Assembly (NCBI RefSeq): GCF_003402975.1
Contig: NZ_QURB01000002.1
Coordinates: forward strand, 298,101 to 362,100
Length of the DNA stretch: 64,000 nucleotides
Source of the DNA: Brumimicrobium aurantiacum
GTDB taxonomy: Bacteria > Bacteroidota > Bacteroidia > Flavobacteriales_D > Crocinitomicaceae
Reading direction: 5' to 3'
The translations under genes were made by a program, and so were the position numbers. Under the pieces are notes generated by a model, which searched no databases, was not told the origin of the DNA, and saw only the letters and a program-made list of their open reading frames with translations. Positions 44,640 to 54,163 of this stretch are shown here, in pieces; the first letter of the stretch is position 1, and each line of letters starts with the position of its first letter.

Positions 44640-45269
44640 ATGGAAATTGAATTAATCTTATCATTTTTAACAGCTTCTGTTTTATTGGCTTTAATGCCTG
44701 GTCCAGACAATATTTTTGTGTTAACAGAAAGTCTCACAAAAGGTCAGAAAAATGGCGTGGCAATATCTTTCGGTTTAGGAATTGGAGTTTTAGTGCATAC
44801 CTTAGCCGCAGCGACTGGTCTATCAATAATTATTCAACAATCTGCAATCGCATTTACAGTAATTAAATATTTAGGTGCCATTTATTTGTTTTATCTTGCC
44901 TTTCAAGCGACCAAAGAAAATAATGTAACAATTGATTTTAATAGTTCAGAAACCACGGTAAAAAAAGGAGTTCTTCCGCTCCTCAAAAAAGGTTTTTTAA
45001 TGAATGTACTTAATCCAAAAGTATCCTTGTTTTTTATTGCTTTTCTACCACAATTCATTAGTCCAAATGGTATAAATGTAACTGTACAAATGATTATTTT
45101 AGGCTTGATTTTTATGACACAAGCGATTATTGTTTTTAGTAGTATTGCAATGCTAGCTGGTAAACTCACCAAATATGTCAATAGTCAAGCCTTTTGGAAA
45201 ATCACCAAATGGAGCAAAATAGTTGTTTTAACAGTATTAGGAATTACATTGGCTTTGTCGGAAAAGTAA
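44640..45269 (+). CDS. LysE/RhtB-family amino-acid exporter
   Basis: The 209-residue protein has six hydrophobic helices and the LysE signature near the N-terminus (ALMPGPDNIFVLTESLTKGQ) with LNPKVSLFFIAFLPQF in the middle. The family exports amino acids or homoserine-like compounds across the inner membrane. The substrate cannot be set by sequence; the window also encodes lysine-synthesis genes about 8 kb away, but there is no direct link. A TAACTTTC sequence upstream is one base off the -7 consensus. Confidence 0.92.
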   Translation: MEIELILSFLTASVLLALMPGPDNIFVLTESLTKGQKNGVAISFGLGIGVLVHTLAAATGLSIIIQQSAIAFTVIKYLGAIYLFYLAFQATKENNVTIDFNSSETTVKKGVLPLLKKGFLMNVLNPKVSLFFIAFLPQFISPNGINVTVQMIILGLIFMTQAIIVFSSIAMLAGKLTKYVNSQAFWKITKWSKIVVLTVLGITLALSEK

Positions 45270-45331
45270 AGAACTTGAATTATTCAAGAGAATCAGATTA
45301 ATTTGAATTAAATTTATACCAAAACAAGCAC

Positions 45332-46378
45332 GTGAAAATACCGATCAAATTTACTTTATTATTAATACTCATCGGTTTTGTATTCAGTTGTACAACTAAA
45401 ACGGAAGTTACGAGAGCTTTCTATGCTTGGCAATCGCATCAAGATGTCGATGCAATTAAAAATCAGAAACTATTCCAAAAGTTTAAAGGAGAAAGACTTT
45501 ATATTAAGCTTTTTGAAGTTAGCTACGATCAAGACAAAGGTGCTATTCCGCTTTCTAAGATGAAAATGACCTTAAACGAGAAATATATTTCAGAGGCCGA
45601 AATTGTTCCGTGCATCTTCATTGAAAATGAAGTGTTAAGCAAGTTAAACACTTTACTGCTAAGTGAATTGGCTGACAATATGATTTCTCTAATCAATAAA
45701 TATTTTAAGGAATATCTTTTTGAAACTGATGCAAAAATCCATGATTTTAATGAAATACAACTCGATTGTGATTGGTCAAAAGGAAATCAAGATAAGTATT
45801 TTCAACTCATTCACATAATTAAAGAAAAATCGAAAAAGAACATTTCTTGTACAATGCGTTTATATCCTTATAAATACAGAAATGAAATGGGAACTCCTCC
45901 TGTAGATCGCATCATGTTATTGTGTTATAATTTATTGAATCCAACAAAAAATACAGATAAAAATACAATCTTGGAAATCGAAGAATTAAAGAAATACATT
46001 GATTTTGATACTCCATACCCTACTCCCGTTGATGTTGCGCTTCCCGCCTATTCATCTGGATATAGATTCAATCAACAACGTTTTTCTGGTGTTTTTCATG
46101 CTGTTCCACAAAAGCTTGAATCAATTACAGTTCCAGCAAAACAGCACCTGCACCACATCGTCAAGAAAGACACTTTAATTCAAGATTTATTTTTCAAAAA
46201 AGGAGAAAAAATTAAAATTGAAAGGGTCAGCGCAACTCAATTAACCAAAGCTGCAAAGCTTCTCGCAAATCATTTAGATCAAGACAAAATGAATGTCGCT
46301 ATATATCATTTAGATCATCAAGAATTAAATCGATACAATCATGAAATTTTGGATAGCCTTTTTACTCTTTTTGAGTAG
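45332..46378 (+). CDS. Lipoprotein of unknown function, TIM-barrel-like (weak DUF3142 resemblance)
   Basis: The 348-residue protein starts with GTG and has a lipoprotein signal with lipobox ending FVFSC (C20). The mature N-terminus RAFYAWQSHQDVDAI and the later EIQLDCDWSKGNQDKYFQLI resemble the glycosidase-like DUF3142 fold (an aromatic W-Q motif, a D-x-D-W strand, then IMLLCYNLLNP). It overlaps the next gene by 38 bp, so the two are cotranslated. The family is not recognised with confidence and no catalytic pair can be assigned. Confidence 0.6.
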   Translation: MKIPIKFTLLLILIGFVFSCTTKTEVTRAFYAWQSHQDVDAIKNQKLFQKFKGERLYIKLFEVSYDQDKGAIPLSKMKMTLNEKYISEAEIVPCIFIENEVLSKLNTLLLSELADNMISLINKYFKEYLFETDAKIHDFNEIQLDCDWSKGNQDKYFQLIHIIKEKSKKNISCTMRLYPYKYRNEMGTPPVDRIMLLCYNLLNPTKNTDKNTILEIEELKKYIDFDTPYPTPVDVALPAYSSGYRFNQQRFSGVFHAVPQKLESITVPAKQHLHHIVKKDTLIQDLFFKKGEKIKIERVSATQLTKAAKLLANHLDQDKMNVAIYHLDHQELNRYNHEILDSLFTLFE

Positions 46379-48605
46379 TATTTTTAATGTAAATGCATGT
46401 GGACCATGGTATCCATATGGTGAGGAAACCCGTTTTTCTTTGCTCTATCCTGGATGGTTTGACAATGGTGGACTTTCTGAATTTTATTATTCAGCAGACA
46501 TTATTGCAGAAAGTTATGAGTTCTCTGCAGAGAATGATCAAAACGTTTTAGACTGGTGGGAACTCATCGATAAAAACGTAGACAAATCATCTGTATTTCA
46601 TGTACTTTATGGATTGAGTACTCAAGAAATACTTGAAGCTAAAAGCGAAGCTTTTATTGATGCTTTAAAGTATAAAGGAAAGGAAGAGTATATAGATTAT
46701 CTAGTCTTTGCTAAGACCTATTCTCACCTCAATGCATACAATTATAATTATTGGGAAAGAAACGATAGTCACAATGATTCGATGCGTGAGCTGGCAGCAG
46801 ATTTAGCCATTCAAAAAGCAGTAAATTCAACCGAGGAACAATTGAAAAGAAGATATGCTTTTTTGGCCTTGAGATTTCAGTATTACAATAATAATAAAGA
46901 AGAAGTCCTCTCAATATACCAAGAATATTTCCAAGGAAAAGGGACGCTAGCAATTGACAGATGGGCTGAATTTCATCGTTTATCTTATGAAGACAACCCG
47001 GTAAAACGAAATCTAAGGGTTGCCCAATTATTTAACTCAGTACATTCTAAAAGACGTAGTTTATGGAACTTATTCGATATTCAAACTCCAATGGAAAATG
47101 TACTTGCTTTGGCAACTACGAATCGTGAAAAAGCCAATGTTCACGCCATGTATATTTTACGTCAGCAAGGAAAAACATTCGAAGATATACAAGAAATTCA
47201 TCGTTTAAATCCCGAGAATGAATTATTGAATTTCCATATTATTCGTGAAGTCAATAAATTGGAAAACTGGATTCTAGGTCCAGAAATCACAGCTTTTGAA
47301 CCTGTCATATACCCTCATGAAACTCCTTATGACATTGAAAATGAAATCATACAAGAACGTATTCAAGAAGATCGTATGTATGCGCATGAATTAATGGATT
47401 GGTTAATCATAAACCAAAACTCAATAAATCATGAGGTTTATACATCAAGTATTGCTACACTTTCTCTGATTACAAAGACTTATAGCATTGGAATTGAAGC
47501 TATAGAAAAACATCGATTTGAGTCATCAGATTTAAAAAATTGGAAAGACAATATGCTTATACTTTTGAATGCGCATGATCAAAAAAAGCCTAATTTCAAA
47601 TCATTGTGTATCGACAGTTTGACTCTTTCAGGTGAGCAGCTCAATAATAAGTTCATTTTTGCTATTGGTAGAAGATTAGAATTCAGTGGAAATTTAACAG
47701 AAGCCATCCTCATGTTTAGTCATCTCAATTCAGATTATCGTTATGATTCATTTGTTTGGCATGAATCAAATGGTTTAGCAGCCTACAACATTGATTTTTA
47801 TTCTAATGTATTTGATTATTTCGACGCCAATTATTCAGCGAAAGAAGTTGAAAAAAGTTGGAAAGCCATTTACAAATCTAAATATGATGGATTGGGAACA
47901 TCACTCAAAAGTGACCGTTATAACTGGCTAGATTTAATTGGTACAAAATATTTGCGTGAAGAAAATCTAAAGAAATCAATATCAACTTGGGAGAAATTAC
48001 CGAATGAATACTGGTATTCTGATGCTAGGAATTATGATGATTACCTTCAAGCCAATCCTTTTTATTCCGACTTCTACTCTAGTCATAAACCTACCAAAGG
48101 CGATACCGTTTCATACACAAAATTAGAAATTGCTCAGGAACTACAAAAACGCATTCAAAAAAGTAAGCGACTAAAAGGTAATGAAAAGGCGAAGGTCTTA
48201 TTTGAAATTGCGAATTGTTATTACAATATGACACAATATGGAAATTCATGGATGATGAAACGTTATTATTGGTCAATTTACAACTATAACACCATTTACG
48301 CTGATAATGAGGATTTCAATACATGCTTCAATGCGATAGATTATTACCTGCGTGCTAAAAAAGCGGCCACATCAGGTGACTTTAAGGCTTTATGTCTCAG
48401 AATGGCGGGGAAATGTGAAAAATTTGCATTACGTTTCAACACAAATTATGGAGAATATGAAAATCAGGAAGTGGTTTCTTACGGTGATTATATCTATTTG
48501 AACAATGAATATTTTAATCAACTCCAAAAAGAATTCCCCAATGATCATGAGGAATTGATGAGTAATTGCTTTTCATTTGACAGATACTATAACTCAATTA
48601 AATAA
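46341..48605 (+). CDS. Large exported protein of unknown function, helical repeats
   Basis: The 754-residue protein has a signal peptide and a mature start CGPWYPYGEETRFSLLYPGW; the Cys could be a lipidation site, but Asn at -2 is not typical of a lipobox. The rest is Trp/Tyr-rich and mostly helical, with TPR-like stretches (KAKVLFEIANCYYNMTQYG, then later FKALCLRMAGKCEKFA). No catalytic motif is recognised. It overlaps the preceding lipoprotein gene by 38 bp, and the two probably form a complex at the outer membrane (inference). Confidence 0.65.
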   Translation: MKFWIAFLLFLSSIFNVNACGPWYPYGEETRFSLLYPGWFDNGGLSEFYYSADIIAESYEFSAENDQNVLDWWELIDKNVDKSSVFHVLYGLSTQEILEAKSEAFIDALKYKGKEEYIDYLVFAKTYSHLNAYNYNYWERNDSHNDSMRELAADLAIQKAVNSTEEQLKRRYAFLALRFQYYNNNKEEVLSIYQEYFQGKGTLAIDRWAEFHRLSYEDNPVKRNLRVAQLFNSVHSKRRSLWNLFDIQTPMENVLALATTNREKANVHAMYILRQQGKTFEDIQEIHRLNPENELLNFHIIREVNKLENWILGPEITAFEPVIYPHETPYDIENEIIQERIQEDRMYAHELMDWLIINQNSINHEVYTSSIATLSLITKTYSIGIEAIEKHRFESSDLKNWKDNMLILLNAHDQKKPNFKSLCIDSLTLSGEQLNNKFIFAIGRRLEFSGNLTEAILMFSHLNSDYRYDSFVWHESNGLAAYNIDFYSNVFDYFDANYSAKEVEKSWKAIYKSKYDGLGTSLKSDRYNWLDLIGTKYLREENLKKSISTWEKLPNEYWYSDARNYDDYLQANPFYSDFYSSHKPTKGDTVSYTKLEIAQELQKRIQKSKRLKGNEKAKVLFEIANCYYNMTQYGNSWMMKRYYWSIYNYNTIYADNEDFNTCFNAIDYYLRAKKAATSGDFKALCLRMAGKCEKFALRFNTNYGEYENQEVVSYGDYIYLNNEYFNQLQKEFPNDHEELMSNCFSFDRYYNSIK

Positions 48606-48635
48606 AAAATGCTGGCGCCAATGACACCAGCATTT
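48604..48635 (-). terminator. Bidirectional terminator between the exported-protein pair and the efflux operon
   Basis: AAATGCTGG (48607-48615) pairs with CCAGCATTT (48627-48635). On the minus strand the stem runs into six T residues (48609-48604), so it ends the efflux operon. The plus-strand side, with only a short T run, may end the exported-protein genes. Confidence 0.8.
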
Positions 48636-48688
48636 CAACCTAAGGAAAGCTTACTTGAATTATTAAAACTTATATTACTCCTTAAATT

Positions 48689-49861
48689 TTAAACTTCTAA
48701 AGATTTAGACTTTTTCTTGTGACGTGATATCTTGATTTGTAATAACACCAACATTGCTATTAATGAACTTATTGTAATTGTGATTAACATTCCAATTTCT
48801 GATTGAATTGAAGACAAATCACCGTTATAAAACGCAATTTTTCTAAATCCAGACAAGAAATGAGTTAGTGGAATAAAATCAGCTATTTTGGTAATTGCTT
48901 CAGGAATCGCAATGGATGGCCAGGTAAAACCACTCAAAACAAAAGCTGGTGTGGAAATTACCATCAACAATTCTGTTGCTTTCAACTGACTAGGAATAGC
49001 AATTGAAAAAAGCATTCCGATACACATGGAAGCGAGTGTTAATAATCCTACCAAGTAAATCATCGGCCAATTAAAAATATTTGCTTCAACTTGGAAGTAT
49101 GGTAGGAATAAGCTGACCCCAAACCACATTAATGGTAACATTAATAAAAATGGCGTAGATTTTAGAACAATATGGTAAAAAGCATTTTTACTGTGTCCAA
49201 TCAATGTTCCAAAATATCCATCCTCAAAGTCACGTGCAAACACTAATGCCATAGCCAAAAAGATGATTTGTTGCATAATTACAGACAACAATCCAGGCAA
49301 CATAAACGTCACGTAGTTTCCTGTCGAATTGAACATTTTATTGAAGTTGATTTTAAAACTTTCATAAGCATTTACTGCTTGACTATCATGCATTCCTTGT
49401 TTTTTCAATCCTTCAATTTCAATTCCTGCATTGAGTGTCATCAAAACAGACTGAATGTGTTTACTTGCTGTATTGGCATTTAAAATGTTCGCCATATTTA
49501 AATCCACATGAATTTCAGGATGTTTTTTCTGCAACAACTCTGCTTCAAATTCACTTGGAATAGTAATTACGGCGGCATATTGTTGACTTGGCATTTCTGA
49601 AACTATATTTCCCGATGAAAATCGTACATCCTCTACTTTTAACCCTTCATTATCATCAAAGGCATCAATAAATTTATCGGACATTGGACTTCTGTCTTGA
49701 TCTACAATTACGATTGGTAAATCAACAACTTTCGCCTGTTGGTAAACATATCCGAAAAGAAATCCATACAAAATTGGCGCACCGAAAAATATAGCGAGTA
49801 AAACGTTATTCGAAAAAATACGTTGAAACTCAACACGAATTAACTCTATAAATTTTTTCAT
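48689..49861 (-). CDS. ABC-2-type transporter permease
   Basis: The 390-residue protein has an N-terminal membrane helix (about 20-40), a large extracytoplasmic loop and five C-terminal helices (about 185-375), as in ABC-2 (YhhJ/YbhR-type) permeases. This family moves drugs or lipids with an ATPase subunit, but no ATPase gene is present in the operon or elsewhere in the window. It lies 8 bp after the HlyD-like gene. Confidence 0.88.
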   Translation of the reverse strand: MKKFIELIRVEFQRIFSNNVLLAIFFGAPILYGFLFGYVYQQAKVVDLPIVIVDQDRSPMSDKFIDAFDDNEGLKVEDVRFSSGNIVSEMPSQQYAAVITIPSEFEAELLQKKHPEIHVDLNMANILNANTASKHIQSVLMTLNAGIEIEGLKKQGMHDSQAVNAYESFKINFNKMFNSTGNYVTFMLPGLLSVIMQQIIFLAMALVFARDFEDGYFGTLIGHSKNAFYHIVLKSTPFLLMLPLMWFGVSLFLPYFQVEANIFNWPMIYLVGLLTLASMCIGMLFSIAIPSQLKATELLMVISTPAFVLSGFTWPSIAIPEAITKIADFIPLTHFLSGFRKIAFYNGDLSSIQSEIGMLITITISSLIAMLVLLQIKISRHKKKSKSLEV

Positions 49862-49869
49862 GGCTATTA

Positions 49870-50829
49870 TTATTTAAGTAAAACTGTACTGTTCAAATAA
49901 AGATCACCTTCTTCAATTGATTTTAAGGGAACAATTTTTAGTTCATAAATTGATTCGTCTAAAGTGTATAAAGGCGTTGTACTTGTGATATTTGCATACT
50001 TTGCCAATTGTTTGATTGCTACAATTTTTGAAGGAAAACGCGCATTGGTATATGGATTTTCAAGTGTTACTTCTTGATTGATTTTAAAATCGTAAATCTT
50101 TGATTCAGGAACCGTTAACCTGAAATAAATACTATTCGTCTCATATCCATTGATCAAAGCATATCCAGGTGTTAACAATTCACCTTCCTTTAAACTAATC
50201 GTTTCGATACTCATATCAACAGGTGCGATTAAGTATTTTTCATTGGAAGCCACATTAACTTCTTCTTTAGCTCCTAAAGCGCGATCCAATTGTCCTTTTG
50301 CTTGATTGATCTGTTCTGCACGTGCTCCTTTAACGATTTCTTGTTTTTTGGCTTTCACTGCGTCAACTTGAGCTTTGGCCATTGCCCTTTTCATTTTCAC
50401 TTCATCAAATTGCTGTTGACTCACCAAGGAGTCTTTATGCATGTTTTCAAGTCTTCGGTAAGACTCTTGTGCAAAATCCAATTGAGCTTGAGCTGCCTTT
50501 AACTTTTGCTCCACTTGATTCAATTGTTCCTTTGTCGCACCATTGATCGCCATATCCAATTGACCTTCTGCTGCCATTATTGCACCATCAGTTTGCATCA
50601 TTTTAGCTGTAACTTCAGGAACATCGATAAACGCCAAGGTGTCTCCTTTCTTCACCTTCTGCCCTTCTTCAACATAGAGTTTTGAAACTCTACCAGCTAA
50701 TTTTCCACTAATAGAAATGGTTTCATATTTCACCTTTCCGCGTTGAGATGTGATTTGTTCGTTTTCTGTACATGATGTAGCAAGCATTAATACCAAGCTG
50801 CTCAATAATATTGTTTTGTATGATTTCAT
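49870..50829 (-). CDS. HlyD-family periplasmic adaptor
   Basis: The 319-residue protein has a lipoprotein-like signal (MLATSC at residues 15-20), a split biotinyl-lipoyl domain (GRVSKLYVEEGQKVKKGDTL near residues 47-66, and its second half near residue 200), a coiled-coil hairpin (about 80-180) and a beta-barrel domain. It would join the inner-membrane permease to TolC. It lies 20 bp after the TolC gene. Confidence 0.92.
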   Translation of the reverse strand: MKSYKTILLSSLVLMLATSCTENEQITSQRGKVKYETISISGKLAGRVSKLYVEEGQKVKKGDTLAFIDVPEVTAKMMQTDGAIMAAEGQLDMAINGATKEQLNQVEQKLKAAQAQLDFAQESYRRLENMHKDSLVSQQQFDEVKMKRAMAKAQVDAVKAKKQEIVKGARAEQINQAKGQLDRALGAKEEVNVASNEKYLIAPVDMSIETISLKEGELLTPGYALINGYETNSIYFRLTVPESKIYDFKINQEVTLENPYTNARFPSKIVAIKQLAKYANITSTTPLYTLDESIYELKIVPLKSIEEGDLYLNSTVLLK

Positions 50830-50849
50830 CTTTTTGATTTCTTTTATTT

Positions 50850-52223
50850 TTAATAATTTAATGTTCCTTTTGCATGAAGTAAGGCTGTGACTGCTTTACG
50901 TTGATTGTAGATTGCCTCTTCATATTTGAATTTTGCCTTCTCAAGTTCTGTCAAAGCATCTAAAACATCATTAATCGAGGCCAAACTATTCTTGTGTTGT
51001 TGATTAATCAATTTGTAGGTTTCTTGAGCTAACTCTACCTCTTTCTCAACCGTTTTTACAGTTTGAACTTTAGATTTGTAGTTCAATTTTTCATTTACAA
51101 TACTCAAAGCAATCATTTCCTCAGCTTCTTCTATTTGTGTTCTGTATTTTAATCCTTCCAGTTGCGTTTTCTTCGATTTTAAATGTGACTGAAAACCATC
51201 AAACACATTCCATTTTATCCCGACACCCACATACCATTTTGGGTCAAGTAAAGACAAATCTTTTTCTAAAAACTCATAGTGTCCAGTCGCTGCAATCTTA
51301 GGAATGAAATGACTTTTTTCCATTTTTGCTTTGTATTGAACTGCCAATTCAGCTTCTTCTAATGCTTTAATTTCATTGCGTTTTTCTTGGTCATCTGTAT
51401 TGCTTAATCGATTAAAATCCAATTTAGGTACCATCATTTCCAGTTGATTTTTTTCTTCTCCTGTCAACTGAACTAATTGTTCAATTAACAAAGTCTTTTT
51501 ATTTTGAAAATCAATTTCTTTACCTACTAATTTCTGTTGAGCTAATTCGATTTTTTTTCGTTCGATTGGAGTTGCAAGACCATTTTCAATAGCTTTCTTT
51601 ACAAATAAAGATTGTTCCTTTAAGTATTCAGCTGAAGTCTCTAAAACTTTTTCTGAGGCGTAAACTAACGCCAATTGATCATAGGCTGTGATAATTTGAA
51701 TTGCAAGCTTATCTTTCTCGGCCATTCCCAGATAATTCAAAGAAGAAGCTTTGTGTTTACTCGCTTTTACAGCATTGGTAACTTCAAAACCACTAAACAA
51801 TATCCAGTCAACATCCACCGATGATTTCAGAATGTTTTTGTTTTGTAAATTGGCTGGTTCACGTAGTTCTGCTCCAGGTGGTAAAGGTGTATTAAACGGT
51901 ATTCCAGCTGCCTCTTTAATCAAAAGCTTTTGTGTTGCCATTAACAAATCCTGTGTCTCTTGATCAAATGTAATGTCATCATTCAATCGTGTATAACTAC
52001 CATTCAGTGTAACTTTAGGAATAAAAGTTGATTTGGCCAATTTCTGATCAATTTCAGCTTGTTCAGCGTTTATTTCGTTAATTTGAATAGATTGATTCTT
52101 TTTCAATCCTTTTTGAATTAATTCCTGTAGATAGGGATCTAAGTTTTGAGAAAACCCTGTGAATGAAAACGCTCCGATAAGCGGAATCACCATTAGATTT
52201 TTAATGAGTCGATGTATTTGCAT
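50850..52223 (-). CDS. TolC-family outer-membrane efflux protein
   Basis: The 457-residue protein has a signal peptide (ending near FSFTGFSQ) and two outer-membrane efflux domains of long alternating helices (about 35-230 and 240-450; e.g. GLATPIERKKIELAQQKLV and NSLASINDVLDALTELEKAK). It forms the outer-membrane channel of the efflux set. It is first in the TolC-HlyD-permease order, and a near-match to the -7 element lies about 30 bp upstream. A Crp/Fnr-type gene lies upstream on the same strand. Confidence 0.92.
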   Translation of the reverse strand: MQIHRLIKNLMVIPLIGAFSFTGFSQNLDPYLQELIQKGLKKNQSIQINEINAEQAEIDQKLAKSTFIPKVTLNGSYTRLNDDITFDQETQDLLMATQKLLIKEAAGIPFNTPLPPGAELREPANLQNKNILKSSVDVDWILFSGFEVTNAVKASKHKASSLNYLGMAEKDKLAIQIITAYDQLALVYASEKVLETSAEYLKEQSLFVKKAIENGLATPIERKKIELAQQKLVGKEIDFQNKKTLLIEQLVQLTGEEKNQLEMMVPKLDFNRLSNTDDQEKRNEIKALEEAELAVQYKAKMEKSHFIPKIAATGHYEFLEKDLSLLDPKWYVGVGIKWNVFDGFQSHLKSKKTQLEGLKYRTQIEEAEEMIALSIVNEKLNYKSKVQTVKTVEKEVELAQETYKLINQQHKNSLASINDVLDALTELEKAKFKYEEAIYNQRKAVTALLHAKGTLNY

Positions 52224-52403
52224 TGCTTACTTTTTTTAATGTTTTGATGCAAATATCAAGAGAAGCTTCCCCTATTCCTTTGACATAAATCAAAAAGCAA
52301 AAATGCTCAATCGTTTTAACAAATTTTAAAGAATTGACTTTGATGAATTGACTGTCCCATATATGATTTGAACAGTTGTTTTAATTTTAAATGATTCAAG
52401 GGC

Positions 52404-52961
52404 TTATCGTCTGATTCGACTCAAGGTTTCTTGGGTCATACCTAAATAAGAAGCAATATGTCCTAATGGAATTCGATGATAGATGTCAGGAAACTCCTCT
52501 AACATATACTCATAACGTTCCTTCGCTGTTTGAAATTGAATCGCATTGAGTTTATTGACCACCTTAGTCAGCATTTCAATTGAAACCAATCGTCCAAGTT
52601 GGTCCATTTTATGATACTTTGAAAAAAGCATATCCATTTTTTCTCTTGAAATGGTATATACAATTGAGTCTTCAAGTAATTCTAAGTAATACAAACTGGG
52701 TGTTTTCTGAAAAAAACTATCTGCACTTGCCATGAATTTACCACTCCCAAAAAACCATTGCGTGATTTCCTTGCCCTGCTTTTTTAAATAATAACTCCTC
52801 CCCATTCCATTTTCAATGAAATAAAGTGTTCTACTGATCTCTCCTTGTTGAATTAACATGGTGTTTTTTGGAATTTCTTTCTTTTCAAAGCAAGATAAAA
52901 TCTCTTCCAATTCTTCAGGACTAAAAGGAACTTGAGAAAGTAAAAAGTCAGATAAATTCAT
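52404..52961 (-). CDS. Crp/Fnr-family transcriptional regulator
   Basis: The 185-residue protein has an N-terminal cyclic-nucleotide-binding-like fold (IPKNTMLIQQGEISRTLYFI) and a short C-terminal HTH (LGHIASYLGMTQETLSRIRR). It lacks the conserved phosphate-binding arginine context for cAMP and the Fnr cysteines, as in most small Crp-like regulators of Bacteroidota. It lies 180 bp upstream of the TolC operon on the same strand and probably controls it, alone or within the same transcript. Confidence 0.92.
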   Translation of the reverse strand: MNLSDFLLSQVPFSPEELEEILSCFEKKEIPKNTMLIQQGEISRTLYFIENGMGRSYYLKKQGKEITQWFFGSGKFMASADSFFQKTPSLYYLELLEDSIVYTISREKMDMLFSKYHKMDQLGRLVSIEMLTKVVNKLNAIQFQTAKERYEYMLEEFPDIYHRIPLGHIASYLGMTQETLSRIRR

Positions 52962-53002
52962 GTGGATTAACAGTATTGTTCGTCAATTTATATAAGTGCT
53001 GT

Positions 53003-53010
53003 CAAATATA
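53003..53010 (-). promoter_or_regulatory. -7 element (TATATTTG) of the Crp/Fnr gene
   Basis: The minus strand reads TATATTTG, 42 bp before the ATG at 52961, matching TAnnTTTG. Confidence 0.55.
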
Positions 53011-53160
53011 GTAAAAGTCACCATGAAATAGCAGAAAGATTTGAATTTGGAATACCCATTAAAAATGTACTGAATTTCTTCTTTTTAGCATTAGATTTAA
53101 TAAACGATTGCAATTTTCAGGTCATTATCTCGTTCTCAACTAAAATCAATATTAAATAAA

Positions 53161-54060
53161 ATGAAGAACAAAAGTGTATTATCGGTAATCGGAATTTGTG
53201 TTTTGGTTGGTACATTATGGAGTCAAGAACCAGAAAAAAAAGTCAAGCCACTCAAGATCTCTGACGTTTTCATCTCGAATAGTTTTATTGGATTTAAATC
53301 TGAAATATCAACCTTAGATCATTTCAAATCATTAGCTCCAGAATCGGTATTCTTGCAAAATGACTTTTCAGAATTTACTAATCATAAATATTCTTACGGT
53401 AATATTAACAGTATGTTTGCGGTTAATCTTGGTATTCAGTTCGCAAATAAGGAAGGTACAAAATTTAGAAATAATCCATTATTAAGAATAGGAATTGGAT
53501 ACTCTCAAAATTCTATATTAAGTTCTTCTTATTCTAATGAAACAAGAACTCCTTATGACACTTTAATTTCTAGTCAAACTGGAAATACGCATTATATTGA
53601 TTCTGTAAATACTGAAAGATATAGTATGAGCTATGGAACGGATATCATCCACCTTGATGCATCATTAATATTAAGAACGGATCCAGAAGCCAGATGGTCC
53701 ATGTATGGAGGAATTGGTTTTAATTTTGGTATTTCCATAGACTCATATACAAGCATTTCGAAATTTAATGATGAGAAAACCGAAATAAGAAATGCTAGCC
53801 AACAGTTCAATGGATCTTTCGGAATCGACAATTACAACTATGAAAGTGAACATTACAAAAATGAAACAACTTACAGCCTTGCAGCTTATATTCCGTTAGG
53901 CATTGATTTTAGAATTGGAAAAAACAGACCATTTTGGCAGAGAACTCACCTCTTTTATGAATTTAGACCTTATATGACAAACTTTTTCATCCCAGAATTA
54001 TCTACAATTTCAAAAGTTGGTTTTCAAAACTCCTTTGGCTTGAGAGTAAATCTTAATTAA
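53161..54060 (+). CDS. Predicted outer-membrane beta-barrel protein of unknown function
   Basis: The 299-residue protein has a signal peptide (ending near LWSQ) and alternating amphipathic strands (NPLLRIGIGYSQNSI, WSMYGGIGFNFGIS, TYSLAAYIPLGIDFRIG) typical of small outer-membrane barrels. The C-terminus NSFGLRVNLN is strand-like. No family name is certain. It stands alone; a hairpin lies shortly after it. Confidence 0.75.
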   Translation: MKNKSVLSVIGICVLVGTLWSQEPEKKVKPLKISDVFISNSFIGFKSEISTLDHFKSLAPESVFLQNDFSEFTNHKYSYGNINSMFAVNLGIQFANKEGTKFRNNPLLRIGIGYSQNSILSSSYSNETRTPYDTLISSQTGNTHYIDSVNTERYSMSYGTDIIHLDASLILRTDPEARWSMYGGIGFNFGISIDSYTSISKFNDEKTEIRNASQQFNGSFGIDNYNYESEHYKNETTYSLAAYIPLGIDFRIGKNRPFWQRTHLFYEFRPYMTNFFIPELSTISKVGFQNSFGLRVNLN

Positions 54061-54073
54061 AGTATTGAATTTG

Positions 54074-54105
54074 TTGAAGGGCTGATTTGAAGTTCAGTCC
54101 TTCAA
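54074..54105 (+). terminator. Stem-loop after the beta-barrel gene
   Basis: TTGAAGG (54074-54080) pairs with CCTTCAA (54099-54105), with inner CTGA/TCAG pairing. The next bases are TAAAAAT, so it is a weak intrinsic terminator at best. Confidence 0.5.
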
Positions 54106-54150
54106 TAAAAATATAATACGAAAAAATCATCCCAAACGAATCATTTCTAT

Positions 54151-54158
54151 TAATTTTG
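54151..54158 (+). promoter_or_regulatory. -7 element (TAATTTTG) of the BatA gene cluster
   Basis: TAATTTTG matches TAnnTTTG and ends 6 bp before the ATG at 54164, so the transcript may be leaderless. Confidence 0.55.
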
Positions 54159-54163
54159 AATGG

